NCBI RefSeq assembly: GCF_000422205.1
Contig: NZ_ATHV01000064.1
Span: forward strand, 248,001-312,000
Source of the DNA: Desulfovibrio sp. X2
Lineage (GTDB): Bacteria; Desulfobacterota; Desulfovibrionia; Desulfovibrionales; Desulfovibrionaceae
DNA: 64,000 bases
Direction: 5' to 3'
Shown: piece by piece, positions 1 through 10,383 of the stretch
How the letters are laid out: each line of letters starts with the position of its first letter
Numbering within the stretch: the first letter of the stretch is position 1
Made by a program: the position numbers and the translations under genes
The notes under the pieces: generated by a model
Seen by the model: the letters and a program-made list of their open reading frames with translations, nothing else
Told to the model about the DNA's origin: nothing
Databases searched by the model: none

Positions 1-855
1 TTCGCCCGCTTCGACCCGCGCGACGTGCTCGCGACGGTCAACCGCGTGCGTCCGACCATCTTCCCCGGCGCGCCGAGCGTGTACCTGGCGCTCATGCAGC
101 AAAAGGAGTTCGCCGAGGCGGACTGGAGCGCGCTGCGCTACTGCGTCTCCGGCTCCGCGCCCATGCCCCACGAGCTCCTGCGCCGCTTCAAGGAGATCAC
201 CGGCGCGGAGATCCTCGAAGGCTACGGCCTGACCGAGGCCTCGCCCGTGACGCACCTGAATCCGCTGAACGGAGTGCGCAAGGAGGGCTCCATAGGCCTG
301 CCCTTCCCGGACACGGACTCGCGCGTGGTGGACATGGACGGCGGGGGGCCCGAGCCCCTGCCGGCGGGCAAGGCGGGCGAGCTGGTCATCCGCGGGCCGC
401 AGGTCATGAAGGGGTACTGGAACAGGCCGGACGAGACCGCCTCGACGCTCAGGAACGGCTGGCTGTACACCGGCGACATCGCGGTCATGGACGAGGAAGG
501 CTACTTCAGCATCGTGGACCGCAAGAAGGACATGATCCTGGTCGGCGGCTACAACGTCTACCCGCGCGAGATCGACGAGGTCCTCTACGCGCACCCCAAG
601 ATCAAGGAAGCCGTGGCCGTGGGCATCCCCCACCGCACGCGCGGCGAGGCCATCAAGGCCTTCATCGTGCCCCACGAGGGCGAGGAGCTCACCCGCCACG
701 AGGTCATCGCCTGGTGCAGGGAGAAGCTCGCGAGCTACAAAGTCCCGCGCGACGTGGAGTTCCGCGACGAGCTGCCCAAGACCCTGGTCGGCAAGGTGCT
801 GCGGCGCGCGCTGCGCGACGAGGAAGTCGCCAGACGCGAGAAGAGCGGGGACTGA
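1..855 (+). CDS. Long-chain fatty-acid--CoA ligase, C-terminal part (5' end outside window)
   Basis: Adenylate-forming enzyme that would activate a fatty acid to its acyl-CoA. The reading frame is open from base 1, so the N-terminal part lies outside the window; 284 residues remain. Visible motifs are the YGLTEASP adenylation motif, the WLYTGD hinge-region motif, the DRKKDMI segment and the C-terminal lysine region PKTLVGKVLRR, in the order usual for FadD-like ligases. The frame ends at a TGA at 853-855, only 21 bases from the convergent lipoprotein gene. Chain-length specificity cannot be read from this part. Confidence 0.9.
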   Translation, partial: FARFDPRDVLATVNRVRPTIFPGAPSVYLALMQQKEFAEADWSALRYCVSGSAPMPHELLRRFKEITGAEILEGYGLTEASPVTHLNPLNGVRKEGSIGLPFPDTDSRVVDMDGGGPEPLPAGKAGELVIRGPQVMKGYWNRPDETASTLRNGWLYTGDIAVMDEEGYFSIVDRKKDMILVGGYNVYPREIDEVLYAHPKIKEAVAVGIPHRTRGEAIKAFIVPHEGEELTRHEVIAWCREKLASYKVPRDVEFRDELPKTLVGKVLRRALRDEEVARREKSGD

Positions 856-876
856 GAACCGTTCAGGAAACGGAGG

Positions 877-1401
877 CTACGGGCAGCGGCCGTACCAGAG
901 GTCTATGGCCGGACAGGCCGAACGGCCGGGCAGCGTGCAGGTCGCCGCGGACGTGCCGAGCCCGGTCAGCTTCCCGCCCCGGATGGCGCACAGCGCCCTG
1001 GCCTCGCCCTCTGCCGTGCCGTCCAGATAGCCCGTGATCTTGCGCCCTCCGTAGGGGCACTCGCCCCGGAAGAAGGCCCACTCCTCGCACTGCCTGTTGT
1101 CCTCGAAGAGACAGACGCCGTACTGTCCGCCGTCGCCGCGCGTGCGGATGACGAGACGGCCGCCGTGCTCGGCGCAGTAGACCGAGGCCGGGTTGGCGAT
1201 CCCGAGCGGGGACTCCTGCGGCGCGGGCCGGGCCGAAGTCTGCGCGGATGTCTGGGCGGATGTCCGGCCGGATGTATTGCCTGATGTCTGGGCGGATGTA
1301 TTGGCGGCGGTCGTGCCCTGTCCGGCTCCGCAGGCGGCGGCAAGGCAGAGGGCCGCAGCGAGCAGGACGAGGCGTGCGGCGTGCAAACGAAGGCGCGTCA
1401 T
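877..1401 (-). CDS. DUF333-type lipoprotein with a 4-residue tandem-repeat linker
   Basis: Predicted lipoprotein of 174 residues, last gene of the long minus-strand block and 66 bases past dxs. The ATG at 1401 is chosen because GGGGAG lies 6 bases upstream; an in-frame GTG at 1422 is a weaker alternative. A signal peptide ends in LAAAC (Cys about 24). A linker follows, built of six TSxx units (about residues 32-56) encoded by 12-bp repeats. After it come two DUF333-like modules, the first containing EHGGRLVIRT and EEWAFFRGECP, the second CAIRGGKL. DUF333 modules recur in putative haemolysin or protease-inhibitor-like lipoproteins; the function is not established. Confidence 0.75.
   Translation of the reverse strand: MTRLRLHAARLVLLAAALCLAAACGAGQGTTAANTSAQTSGNTSGRTSAQTSAQTSARPAPQESPLGIANPASVYCAEHGGRLVIRTRGDGGQYGVCLFEDNRQCEEWAFFRGECPYGGRKITGYLDGTAEGEARALCAIRGGKLTGLGTSAATCTLPGRSACPAIDLWYGRCP
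1235..1307 (-). repeat. 12-bp in-frame tandem repeats inside the DUF333 lipoprotein gene
   Basis: Six imperfect 12-bp units of the type GATGTCTGGGCG (plus strand) encode the TSxx linker. Units are whole codon multiples, so copy-number change would preserve frame and alter only the linker length. Confidence 0.75.
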
Positions 1402-1467
1402 GGCGTGCTCCCCGGTTGTCACGGCCCGGGGCGCGCCCGGGCCGCAGGGTGTCCGGCGGCGTAAAAA

Positions 1468-3513
1468 TCAGGCCTGAAGCAGCTCTTCCAGGGCGGCGCG
1501 GATGCCGTTCTTGTCGAGCCCGGTCTCGGCGCGCAGCTCCTTCTGGGTGCCGTGCTCCACGAAGTGGTCCGGCAGGCCGAGGCGCTTCACCCGCACCGAG
1601 GACAGATCGCCCTTGTCCGCGAGGAGCTCCAGCACGGCCGAGCCGAAGCCCCCGGCCAGGGCGTTCTCCTCCACGGTCAGTATCTTCGGGAAACGCGCGG
1701 CCAGGGCGAGGATGGCCTCCTCGTCGAGGGGCTTCACGAAGCGGGCGTTGAAGACCGCGACCTTCTTTCCGGCGGCCTGCTCCAGCTCCTCGGCGGCCTC
1801 GAGGGAGGGATGCACGCGGCTGCCCGCGGCCAGGATGCAGGCGTCCGCGAAATCCTCGCCGTCGCGCAGGAGCTCGCCCTTGCCCAGGGGCAGGACGCGC
1901 ATGGGGCCGGAGATGTCCGCACCCACGCCCACGCCGCGCGGGTAGCGCACGGCCACCGGGCCTTCGTGGGCCAGGGCCGTGGCCAGCATGTCGCGTAGCT
2001 CGGCCTCGTCCTTGGGGGCCATGACCACCATGTTCGGCACGTGGCGCAGATAGGAGAGGTCGAAGACGCCGTGGTGCGTGGCCCCGTCCTCGCCCACCAG
2101 GCCGCCTCGGTCCAGGCAGAGGGTCACGGGCAGGTTCTGCAGGCAGACGTCGTGCACGATCTGGTCGTAGGAGCGCTGCAGGAAGGTGGAGTAGATGGCC
2201 ACCACGGGCCTGTACCCCTCCTTGGCCAGCCCCGCCGCGAAGGTCACGGCGTGCTGCTCGCAGATGCCCACGTCCACGAAGCGGTCGGGGAACTCGTCGG
2301 CGAAGCGGGAGAGCCCGGTGCCCTCGGGCATGGCCGCGGTGATGGCCACGATGCGCTTCTCGCGCGCGGCCAGCTCGCACAGGGCCCGGCCGAAGACCTC
2401 GGTGTAGGACGGCAGGGAGCAGCCCGCGAACTTCACGGCCTTGCCCGTCTCGGGCTCGAAGCAGCCCACGCCGTGGAAATAGCTCGGGTTGCTCTCGGCG
2501 GGCTCGTAGCCCTTGCCCTTCTTGGTCAGCACGTGGACCAGGGTGGGGCCGGAGAGCTCCTTCACCTGCTCGAAGACGCTGATCATCTCGCGCAGGTCGT
2601 GGCCGTCGATGGGGCCGAGGTAGTTGAAGCCGAAGGACTGGAACAACGTGCCCGGGGTGAAGAAATGCTTGAAGGAATCCTCGCCGCGCCGGGCCAGGGC
2701 GGCAAGCTCCTCGCCGATGCGGCCGAAGGTGCGCAGCCGCTGCTCCACGTCCTTCTTCAGGCGCATCATCCACGGCGTGGAGAGGTTGCGCGAGAGGAAG
2801 GAGGAGAGCGCGCCCACGTTCTTGGAGATGGACATCTCGTTGTCGTTGAGCACGACGATGAGGTCGCGCTCCATGCCGCCCGCCTGGTTCAGCCCCTCGT
2901 AGGCCAGCCCGGCCGTCATGGAGCCGTCGCCGATGACCGCGAGCACCTTGTTGCGCCCGCCCGAGAGGTCGCGCGCCACGGCCATGCCGAGCGCAGCGGA
3001 GATGGAGGTGGAGGAGTGTCCCACGCCGAAATGGTCGTAGAGCGGGCTCTCCTCGGGCCGCGGGAAGCCGGACAGGCCGCCGTGGCGGCGCAGGGTGGCG
3101 AAGCGCGAGCGCCTGCCGGTGAGGATCTTGTGGGCGTAGGCCTGGTGTCCCACGTCCCAGACGAAGCGGTCGTTCTGGGGATCGAAGACATTGTAAAGGG
3201 CGAGGGTCAGCTCGACCACGCCGAGCCCGGGCGCGAGATGCCCGCCCGTGTGCGACACGGTGTCGATGATCAGCGCCCGGATCTCCTCGGCCAGCCGGGA
3301 AAGATCCTCCACGGAGAGGTCGCGCACGCCCTGGGGCAGGGCCACACTGTCCAGGAGCGGCTTCTTGGGCGCAGCGGGCCTGCCCGGGGCCTGCCCGGCG
3401 GGCTGTCCGCCGCCTTGCGCAACGGGCCGGACGGCGGCCGGACGGGCGGCGGGCTTCTTCTGCGGTTGCTCCGCCGCGGCGGCGGTCCCCATCTTGTTCA
3501 AAGCCTTGCTCAC
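1468..3513 (-). CDS. dxs: 1-deoxy-D-xylulose-5-phosphate synthase
   Basis: First enzyme of the MEP isoprenoid pathway: thiamine-diphosphate-dependent condensation of pyruvate and glyceraldehyde 3-phosphate. The protein has 681 residues. The ThDP/Mg motif GDGSMTAGLAYEGLNQ is at about residue 191, HQAYAHK is at about 124, and the central pyrimidine-binding and C-terminal transketolase domains are intact. The GTG at 3513 is chosen because GGAG lies 8 bases upstream and because it overlaps the ispA stop (GTGA). An Ala/Pro-rich N-terminal extension of about 50 residues precedes the usual start region and makes the protein longer than typical Dxs; an ATG at 3492 is the alternative start. Confidence 0.96.
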   Translation of the reverse strand: MSKALNKMGTAAAAEQPQKKPAARPAAVRPVAQGGGQPAGQAPGRPAAPKKPLLDSVALPQGVRDLSVEDLSRLAEEIRALIIDTVSHTGGHLAPGLGVVELTLALYNVFDPQNDRFVWDVGHQAYAHKILTGRRSRFATLRRHGGLSGFPRPEESPLYDHFGVGHSSTSISAALGMAVARDLSGGRNKVLAVIGDGSMTAGLAYEGLNQAGGMERDLIVVLNDNEMSISKNVGALSSFLSRNLSTPWMMRLKKDVEQRLRTFGRIGEELAALARRGEDSFKHFFTPGTLFQSFGFNYLGPIDGHDLREMISVFEQVKELSGPTLVHVLTKKGKGYEPAESNPSYFHGVGCFEPETGKAVKFAGCSLPSYTEVFGRALCELAAREKRIVAITAAMPEGTGLSRFADEFPDRFVDVGICEQHAVTFAAGLAKEGYRPVVAIYSTFLQRSYDQIVHDVCLQNLPVTLCLDRGGLVGEDGATHHGVFDLSYLRHVPNMVVMAPKDEAELRDMLATALAHEGPVAVRYPRGVGVGADISGPMRVLPLGKGELLRDGEDFADACILAAGSRVHPSLEAAEELEQAAGKKVAVFNARFVKPLDEEAILALAARFPKILTVEENALAGGFGSAVLELLADKGDLSSVRVKRLGLPDHFVEHGTQKELRAETGLDKNGIRAALEELLQA

Positions 3514-4403
3514 TGCACACGCTCCACGATGTACCGGGTCAGGCGGCGCAGAAAATCCGCGCGCGGCCCGTGAAAGGTCTCGAGGCAGGAGAGTGCGGCG
3601 GCCACCCGCTCCTCGGCCAGGCAGCGGCTGCGGTCCAGTCCCACGAGGCTCGGGTAGGTGTGCTTGCCCTGGGCCTCGTCGCTGCCCACGGGCTTGCCCA
3701 GCGCCTTCTCGTCGCCCACCACGTCCAGGATGTCGTCCACGATCTGGAACGCCGCGCCGAGATGGATGCCGAAGTCGCGCGCCAGGATGCGGCGCTCCTC
3801 GTCCGCTCCGGCCAGGACCGCGCCGGACTCGCAGGCCGCGCGGATGAGCGCGCCGGTCTTCATGGCGTGCATGCCCGAGAGCTGCGAAAGCTCGATGTCC
3901 GCGGCACCGGTGTACTCCATGTCCAGGGCCTGGCCGCCGACCATGCCGCCCGCGCCCGCGGCCACGGCCAGCAGCCGGGCGGCGTCGAGCACCCGTCCCG
4001 CCGGGATCTCCCGGGCGCTCTCGAACATGCAGGTGAAGGCCTCGGTGAGCAGGCCGTCTCCGGCCAGGATGGCCGTGGCCTCGCCGAAGACCTTGTGGTT
4101 CGAGGGCTTGCCGCGCCGAAGATCGTCGTCGTCCATGGCGGGCAGGTCGTCGTGGATCAGGGAATAGGTGTGGATCAGCTCGAAGGCGCAGGCGAAGGGC
4201 ATGGCCGCCTCGACGCGCCCGCCGCACAGCTCGGTGAAGATCAGGCAGAGCACGGGACGCAGCCGCTTGCCGCCCGCGGCCAGGCTGTAGTCCATGGCCT
4301 CGCGCAGGCGCGGGGGAATCTTGCGCCCGGCCAGGCAGCCGGCCAGCCAGGTCTCGACCCTGGCCGCTTCCTGGGCCAGTTCCTCTTTCACGGAAAGCGT
4401 CAC
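3510..4403 (-). CDS. ispA: Polyprenyl (farnesyl) diphosphate synthase
   Basis: Condenses isopentenyl diphosphate with allylic diphosphates to give geranyl or farnesyl diphosphate, using the product of the neighbouring MEP genes. The protein has 297 residues, normal for the family. The first Asp-rich motif DDLPAMDDDDLRRGK is at about residues 85-99 and the second, VDDILDVVGD, at about 220. KRLRP near residue 46 binds diphosphate. It overlaps xseB upstream and dxs downstream by 4 bases each, so translation is probably coupled. The product chain length (C10 or C15) is inferred from the family. Confidence 0.95.
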   Translation of the reverse strand: MTLSVKEELAQEAARVETWLAGCLAGRKIPPRLREAMDYSLAAGGKRLRPVLCLIFTELCGGRVEAAMPFACAFELIHTYSLIHDDLPAMDDDDLRRGKPSNHKVFGEATAILAGDGLLTEAFTCMFESAREIPAGRVLDAARLLAVAAGAGGMVGGQALDMEYTGAADIELSQLSGMHAMKTGALIRAACESGAVLAGADEERRILARDFGIHLGAAFQIVDDILDVVGDEKALGKPVGSDEAQGKHTYPSLVGLDRSRCLAEERVAAALSCLETFHGPRADFLRRLTRYIVERVQ

Positions 4404-4654
4404 TCCCCTACCCCTCCTGCGCCCTCGGCCCCGGCCGAGTCGGCGTTTGCGAAATCCTTGAGCAGGCCGTCCTGGTAGATGCGCACCTCGTTCCTGGCCG
4501 CGTCCAGCTGTTCGCGGCAGGCCTTGGCCAGGGCCAGCCCCTCCTTGTACAGGGCCACGCCCTGCTCAAGGGGCAGCTCGCCCTGCTCCAGACGCTCGAC
4601 GATGGCGCCGAGCCGCTCCAGGCGCTTCTCGAAATTCTCCGCGTTCTCGCTCAT
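4400..4654 (-). CDS. xseB: Exodeoxyribonuclease VII small subunit
   Basis: Small helical subunit of exonuclease VII, which degrades single-stranded DNA together with XseA. The protein has 84 residues. The N-terminal FEKRLERLGAIVERLEQGEL and the following LEQGVALYKEGLAL are the family signature. The C-terminal tail is Gly/Ala/Glu-rich and disordered-looking. It lies between the M23 peptidase gene and ispA and overlaps ispA by 4 bases. Confidence 0.93.
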   Translation of the reverse strand: MSENAENFEKRLERLGAIVERLEQGELPLEQGVALYKEGLALAKACREQLDAARNEVRIYQDGLLKDFANADSAGAEGAGGVGE

Positions 4655-4691
4655 AGGTCCCCGATCCTCGTGTCTTTCCCGCGGGCGCGGC

Positions 4692-5615
4692 CTATTGCGC
4701 GGCCTGCCGCGTGTCGGAGGCTTTCTCCATGAGCGGCAGCGGGTCCACGCACCGGCCCTGCAGGCAGAGGCCGAAATGCAGATGCGGGCCGGTCACCCGG
4801 CCGGTGGCCCCGACCAGGCCCACGGCCTGTCCCCGGTCCACGACCTCGCCCTCGCGGACGAGCACCTTGGACAGATGGAAATACATGCTCACCACGCCCT
4901 CGCCGTGGTCCACGTAGACGCTTCGCCCCGCGAAGTAGTGCTCGCCGACCAGCACGACCCTGCCGGCGGCCACGGCATCGACACTCTGACCCTGGGGCGC
5001 GTGAAAGTCCACCCCTCTGTGGGGGGAGCGCGGCTTGCCGTTCAGCACGCGCCTGAGCCCGTAGACGCTGCCCGTGGAGCCGGGCACCGGCCGGACCAGG
5101 GGCAGGCTCCACAGGCGGCTGCGGGTCATGGTCGCCAGGGCCTCGTGCACCGCCTCGTGCTCGCGCTCGATGCGCGCCATGACCGATGAGGGCGGGCTGA
5201 CCATCTTCTTGGGCAGGGTCAACGCCTCCACCGGGTAGTCGCGCTCCACCACGCTCACCTGGGCGCGCAGGGAGAAGGCCTTGGTCCCCTCCACGCCCGA
5301 AACCTCGATGCTCTGCACGCCCGCCGTGTCCTTGCCCACGTCCGTGCCGAGCAGGGCCTCGCCCAGCCAGCCGTCCCGGGCCTGGCGCACGTCCAGCGGC
5401 ACCTCCTCGCCGAGCCAGCGCACGTGCACCGCCTCGAGCGGCGCGCGCGAGACGAGGCTCACCAGGAAGGGCTCGCCCAGGCCGATTCTGTCCGGTGCCT
5501 CCAGCACGGGCTGCGCACGGGCGGCGCTCGGCGCGCAGCAGAGCGTGCCGAGCAGCAGAAGGAAGGCGCAGAGAAAGGATGAAAAGCCGGTCAAGCGGCA
5601 GCGCGAAATGATCAT
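4692..5615 (-). CDS. Exported M23-family metallopeptidase
   Basis: Zinc peptidase of the LytM/M23 family, expected to cut peptidoglycan cross-links in the periplasm. The protein has 307 residues with an N-terminal signal segment ending near PSAARAQP. A beta-rich N-terminal half precedes the catalytic domain in the last third, which has the Zn ligands HRGVDFH (His and Asp) and HLHFG. The intact ligand set suggests an active enzyme. It lies between xseA and xseB, overlaps the xseA stop (ATGA), and is therefore probably co-translated with the exonuclease subunits. No functional link between the peptidase and the nuclease is evident. Confidence 0.9.
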   Translation of the reverse strand: MIISRCRLTGFSSFLCAFLLLLGTLCCAPSAARAQPVLEAPDRIGLGEPFLVSLVSRAPLEAVHVRWLGEEVPLDVRQARDGWLGEALLGTDVGKDTAGVQSIEVSGVEGTKAFSLRAQVSVVERDYPVEALTLPKKMVSPPSSVMARIEREHEAVHEALATMTRSRLWSLPLVRPVPGSTGSVYGLRRVLNGKPRSPHRGVDFHAPQGQSVDAVAAGRVVLVGEHYFAGRSVYVDHGEGVVSMYFHLSKVLVREGEVVDRGQAVGLVGATGRVTGPHLHFGLCLQGRCVDPLPLMEKASDTRQAAQ

Positions 5616-7024
5616 GATTCCCGTCCGGTCGTGTCTTCGTCCCCCGAATCGTCCGCGGGCGCAACCACGGCCGCGACCTCGCCGTGCTGCACGCGGATGT
5701 CCAGCATCTCACCCGGCGCCACGTCGTCCGGCGCGCGCAGGAAGCGGCCGGTGCGCCGCACGCGCACGAGGCCGTAGCCGCGCGCGAGCGGCGCCTCGGG
5801 GCTTGCGGCGCGAAGGCGCGTCGCGAGTCCGTCGAGCGCCGCCTCGCGACCGGAGAGCCACGTCGCGGTCCCGCGCGCAAGGCGCTGGGAGAGGACCGAA
5901 AGCCGCTCCTCGCGGCGCTCCGTCTCCTGCGGCCCGAAGGCGCGCAGAAGCCGCGCGGCCAGGGCCTCCTGCGCGCCCGCGCGCGCGGCGAGAAATCCGT
6001 TCGCGGCCCTGGGCAGCCGCTGCTCGAGCTCGGCGAAGCGCTCGGCCAGCCGCTCGAGTGTCCGCGCGGGCGAGAGCCAGTAGAGCGCCCGCCGAAGCTC
6101 GGCATAGCGCCGTTCGCGCTCGGCCAGGAACGTGCCGCCCGTGGCCGTGAGGGCCTGCACGGCCTCGTCCAGGCGCTGCGCCAGCACCCGGCGCGGCGTC
6201 CACAACCCCTGCGCGGCGTGCGTGGGCGTGGCCGCGCGGCGGTCGGCCACCAGGTCCGCGATGGTCACGTCCACCTCGTGGCCCACGCCGCTCACCACGG
6301 GCAGGGTGCAGCGATGGACGGCGTCGGCCACCTCGCGCGTGTTGAAGGCCCAAAGATCCTCGAGCGAGCCGCCGCCGCGCAGCAGGCAGACCACTTCGGC
6401 CCAGCCCTCGTCCGCGGCCCGGTCCAGGGCGCGGGCGATCTGCGCGGGCGCCTGCTCGCCCTGCACGAGCACGGGCAGGATGCGTATCTCGGCCCCGGCC
6501 CCGCCCTCGGAGGCGATGCGCAGGAAGTCGCGCACAGCGGCCCCGCCCGGCGCGGTGATCAGCACCACGCGGCGCGGGTCGTGCGGCACGCGCATCTTGC
6601 GCTCCTCGTCGAAATACCCGAGCCCCGCGAGCTCGCGCTTCAGCGCCTCGAAGGCCACGGCGAGCCGCCCCACGCCCTGCTCCTCCACGAGCTCGGCCAC
6701 CAGCTGATAGGCACCGCGCGGCGGGTAGACGGTCAGCCGCCCGGCCACGAGCACGGAGAGCCCGTCCGCAAGATTTGCGGGCCCGGCCTCGCAGACCTCG
6801 CCGGTCAGGGGGTGGATGCCGCCCGGGCGCGCGGCCTCGCGCGTCTGGCGGAACCAGACCACGGAGAGCACGGACTCGGCGTCCTTGAGCGTGAAATAGG
6901 TGTGTCCGGAGCCCGGCCGGGCCAGGTTGGCGATCTCGCCGCGCACCCAGACCAGGGGGAAGTTGCCCTCCACCACGTCGCGCAGGGCCTGGGTCAGTTC
7001 GCGGACCGTGAAGACGTGCGCCAT
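5612..7024 (-). CDS. xseA: Exodeoxyribonuclease VII large subunit
   Basis: Catalytic subunit of exonuclease VII. The protein has 470 residues. The N-terminal OB-fold (about 1-100) contains VWVRGEIANL and GHTYFTLKD. The catalytic domain follows, with GGGSLEDLWAFN, SGVGHEVDVTIADLVADRRA and THAAQ, all signature segments. A long helical coiled region (about 270-400) precedes a C-terminal segment with ARGYGLVR. The ATG at 7024 gives the canonical start MAHVFTVREL; a very long upstream open frame is antisense or out-of-context sequence and was not used. Confidence 0.95.
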   Translation of the reverse strand: MAHVFTVRELTQALRDVVEGNFPLVWVRGEIANLARPGSGHTYFTLKDAESVLSVVWFRQTREAARPGGIHPLTGEVCEAGPANLADGLSVLVAGRLTVYPPRGAYQLVAELVEEQGVGRLAVAFEALKRELAGLGYFDEERKMRVPHDPRRVVLITAPGGAAVRDFLRIASEGGAGAEIRILPVLVQGEQAPAQIARALDRAADEGWAEVVCLLRGGGSLEDLWAFNTREVADAVHRCTLPVVSGVGHEVDVTIADLVADRRAATPTHAAQGLWTPRRVLAQRLDEAVQALTATGGTFLAERERRYAELRRALYWLSPARTLERLAERFAELEQRLPRAANGFLAARAGAQEALAARLLRAFGPQETERREERLSVLSQRLARGTATWLSGREAALDGLATRLRAASPEAPLARGYGLVRVRRTGRFLRAPDDVAPGEMLDIRVQHGEVAAVVAPADDSGDEDTTGRES

Positions 7025-7041
7025 GCGCGCCCCTCTCCGGC

Positions 7042-8604
<1,563 letters not shown>

Positions 8605-8613
8605 TGCGCTCTC

Positions 8614-10359
8614 CTATTCTCCCGGCCGCGCGAGCCCCCAGGACTTCCAGACGTCCGCCCTGAATTCGGCGAAGGCCTGGGCGAAGCCATCCAGGGGCAG
8701 TTCGGTCTTGGTGCCGGTCTTGCGGCACTTGGCTTCGATGACGCCGCGCTCGAGCCCCTTGCCGCCCAGCACGAGCTGGATGGGCAGGCCGATCAGGTCG
8801 GCATCCTTGAACTTCACGCCGGGGCGCTCGTCGCGGTCGTCGAGCAGCACCTGCAGGCTCGCGGCCTCGAGCTCGCGGCAGAGGTCCTCGGCCCGCGCGG
8901 CCACGGCCGCGTCCTTGCCCGCGAGGGCGATCAGCGCGACCTCGAAGGGCGCGATGGTCGGGGGCATCATGAGGCCGTCGTCGTCGTGGTTCTGCTCGAT
9001 GGCCGCGGCCACGATGCGCGAGACGCCGATGCCGTAGCAGCCCATGACCATGACCCGTTCCTTGCCGTCCTCGTCGAGGAAGGTGGCGTTCATGGCCTTG
9101 GAGTACTTGAGGCCCAGCTTGAAGACGTGGCCGACCTCGATGCCCTTGGTCAGCGTCAGGGCCGTGCGGCAGCGGGGGCAGAGGTCGCCCTCGGTGACGC
9201 TGCGCAGGTCCGCGAAGAGGTCCACCTTCGCGTCGCGGGCGAGGTCCACGTCCACGAGGTGGGCGTCGGCCGCGTTTGCCCCGGCCACGAGGCCGGTGGC
9301 GCCGCACAGCTCGCGGTCCGCGACCAGGCGCGAGACGGAAAGGCCGACCGGCCCGGCGAAGCCCACGGGGGCCTTGGTCCAGGCCTCGACCTGCTCCGGG
9401 GTGGCGAGCCGCACGTCGGTCGCGCCCAGGGCGTTCTTCAGCTTGATCTCGTTCAGCTCGCGGTCGCCGCGCACCAGGGCGGCCACGGCCGCGCCGTCCA
9501 CGTCGAAGAGCAGCGTCTTGAGTATCTTCGCGGCGGGCAGGCCGAGGAAGGCGGCCACCTCCTCCACCGTGTGCTGCCCGGGCGTGGGCACCAGGCGGTG
9601 CGGCGGGCAGGGCTCGGCGGCGGACGCCTCGGCGCAGACGGCCTCGGCCTTCTCCAGGTTGGCCGCGTAGTCGCAGCCCTCGGCCGTGCAGGCCGCGATG
9701 GTGTCCTCGCCGGTGGCGGCCAGGACCATGAATTCGTGCGAGAAGTTGCCGCCGATGGAGCCGCTGTCCGCCTCAACGGCCTTGAAGCGCAGCCCCAGGC
9801 GGCGGAAGGCGCGGGTGTAGGCGTCGTACATCCCCTTGTAGGAGACGTCCGCGCCCGCGTCGTCGCGGTCGAAGGAGTAGGCGTCCTTCATCACGAACTC
9901 GCGGCAGCGCATGAGGCCGAAGCGGGGCCTGATCTCGTCGCGGAACTTGGTTTGCACCTGGAAGAGGTTCAGGGGCAGCTGCCTGTAGGAGCGGACCTCG
10001 TTGCGCACGAGGTCGGTGATGACCTCCTCGTGCGTGGGACCGAGGCAGAACTCGGAGTCCTTGCGGTCATGGAAGCGCAGCAGCTCCTTGCCGTAGAACT
10101 CCCAGCGGCCGGTCTCCTTCCAGAGTTCGGAGGGCTGGACCATGGGCAGCAGGACCTCCTGGGCGCCCGCGCGGACCATCTCCTCGCGCACGATGTCCGC
10201 CACCTTGTTCAGGGCGCGCAGTCCCAGGGGCAGGAAGGTGTAGATGCCGCTGGTGAGCTGGCGGATGTAGCCGGCGCGGGCGAGCAGCTTGTGGCTGACC
10301 ACCTCGGCGTCGCGGGGCGCCTCCTTGAGCGTGGGGGCGTAGAGCCTGCTGAAACGCAT
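8614..10359 (-). CDS. proS: Prolyl-tRNA synthetase
   Basis: Class II aminoacyl-tRNA synthetase charging tRNA-Pro. The protein has 581 residues, the bacterial long form. The N-terminal catalytic core has [11 protein letters not shown], the class II motif 2 region [17 protein letters not shown] and the later motif 3 region [10 protein letters not shown] YbaK-like editing insertion of about 180 residues separates motifs 2 and 3. A C-terminal anticodon-binding domain ends the protein. It lies 24 bases past ispG in the same block. Confidence 0.96.
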   Translation of the reverse strand: MRFSRLYAPTLKEAPRDAEVVSHKLLARAGYIRQLTSGIYTFLPLGLRALNKVADIVREEMVRAGAQEVLLPMVQPSELWKETGRWEFYGKELLRFHDRKDSEFCLGPTHEEVITDLVRNEVRSYRQLPLNLFQVQTKFRDEIRPRFGLMRCREFVMKDAYSFDRDDAGADVSYKGMYDAYTRAFRRLGLRFKAVEADSGSIGGNFSHEFMVLAATGEDTIAACTAEGCDYAANLEKAEAVCAEASAAEPCPPHRLVPTPGQHTVEEVAAFLGLPAAKILKTLLFDVDGAAVAALVRGDRELNEIKLKNALGATDVRLATPEQVEAWTKAPVGFAGPVGLSVSRLVADRELCGATGLVAGANAADAHLVDVDLARDAKVDLFADLRSVTEGDLCPRCRTALTLTKGIEVGHVFKLGLKYSKAMNATFLDEDGKERVMVMGCYGIGVSRIVAAAIEQNHDDDGLMMPPTIAPFEVALIALAGKDAAVAARAEDLCRELEAASLQVLLDDRDERPGVKFKDADLIGLPIQLVLGGKGLERGVIEAKCRKTGTKTELPLDGFAQAFAEFRADVWKSWGLARPGE

Positions 10360-10383
10360 GAATGTCTCCTCGAGAATACCGCG

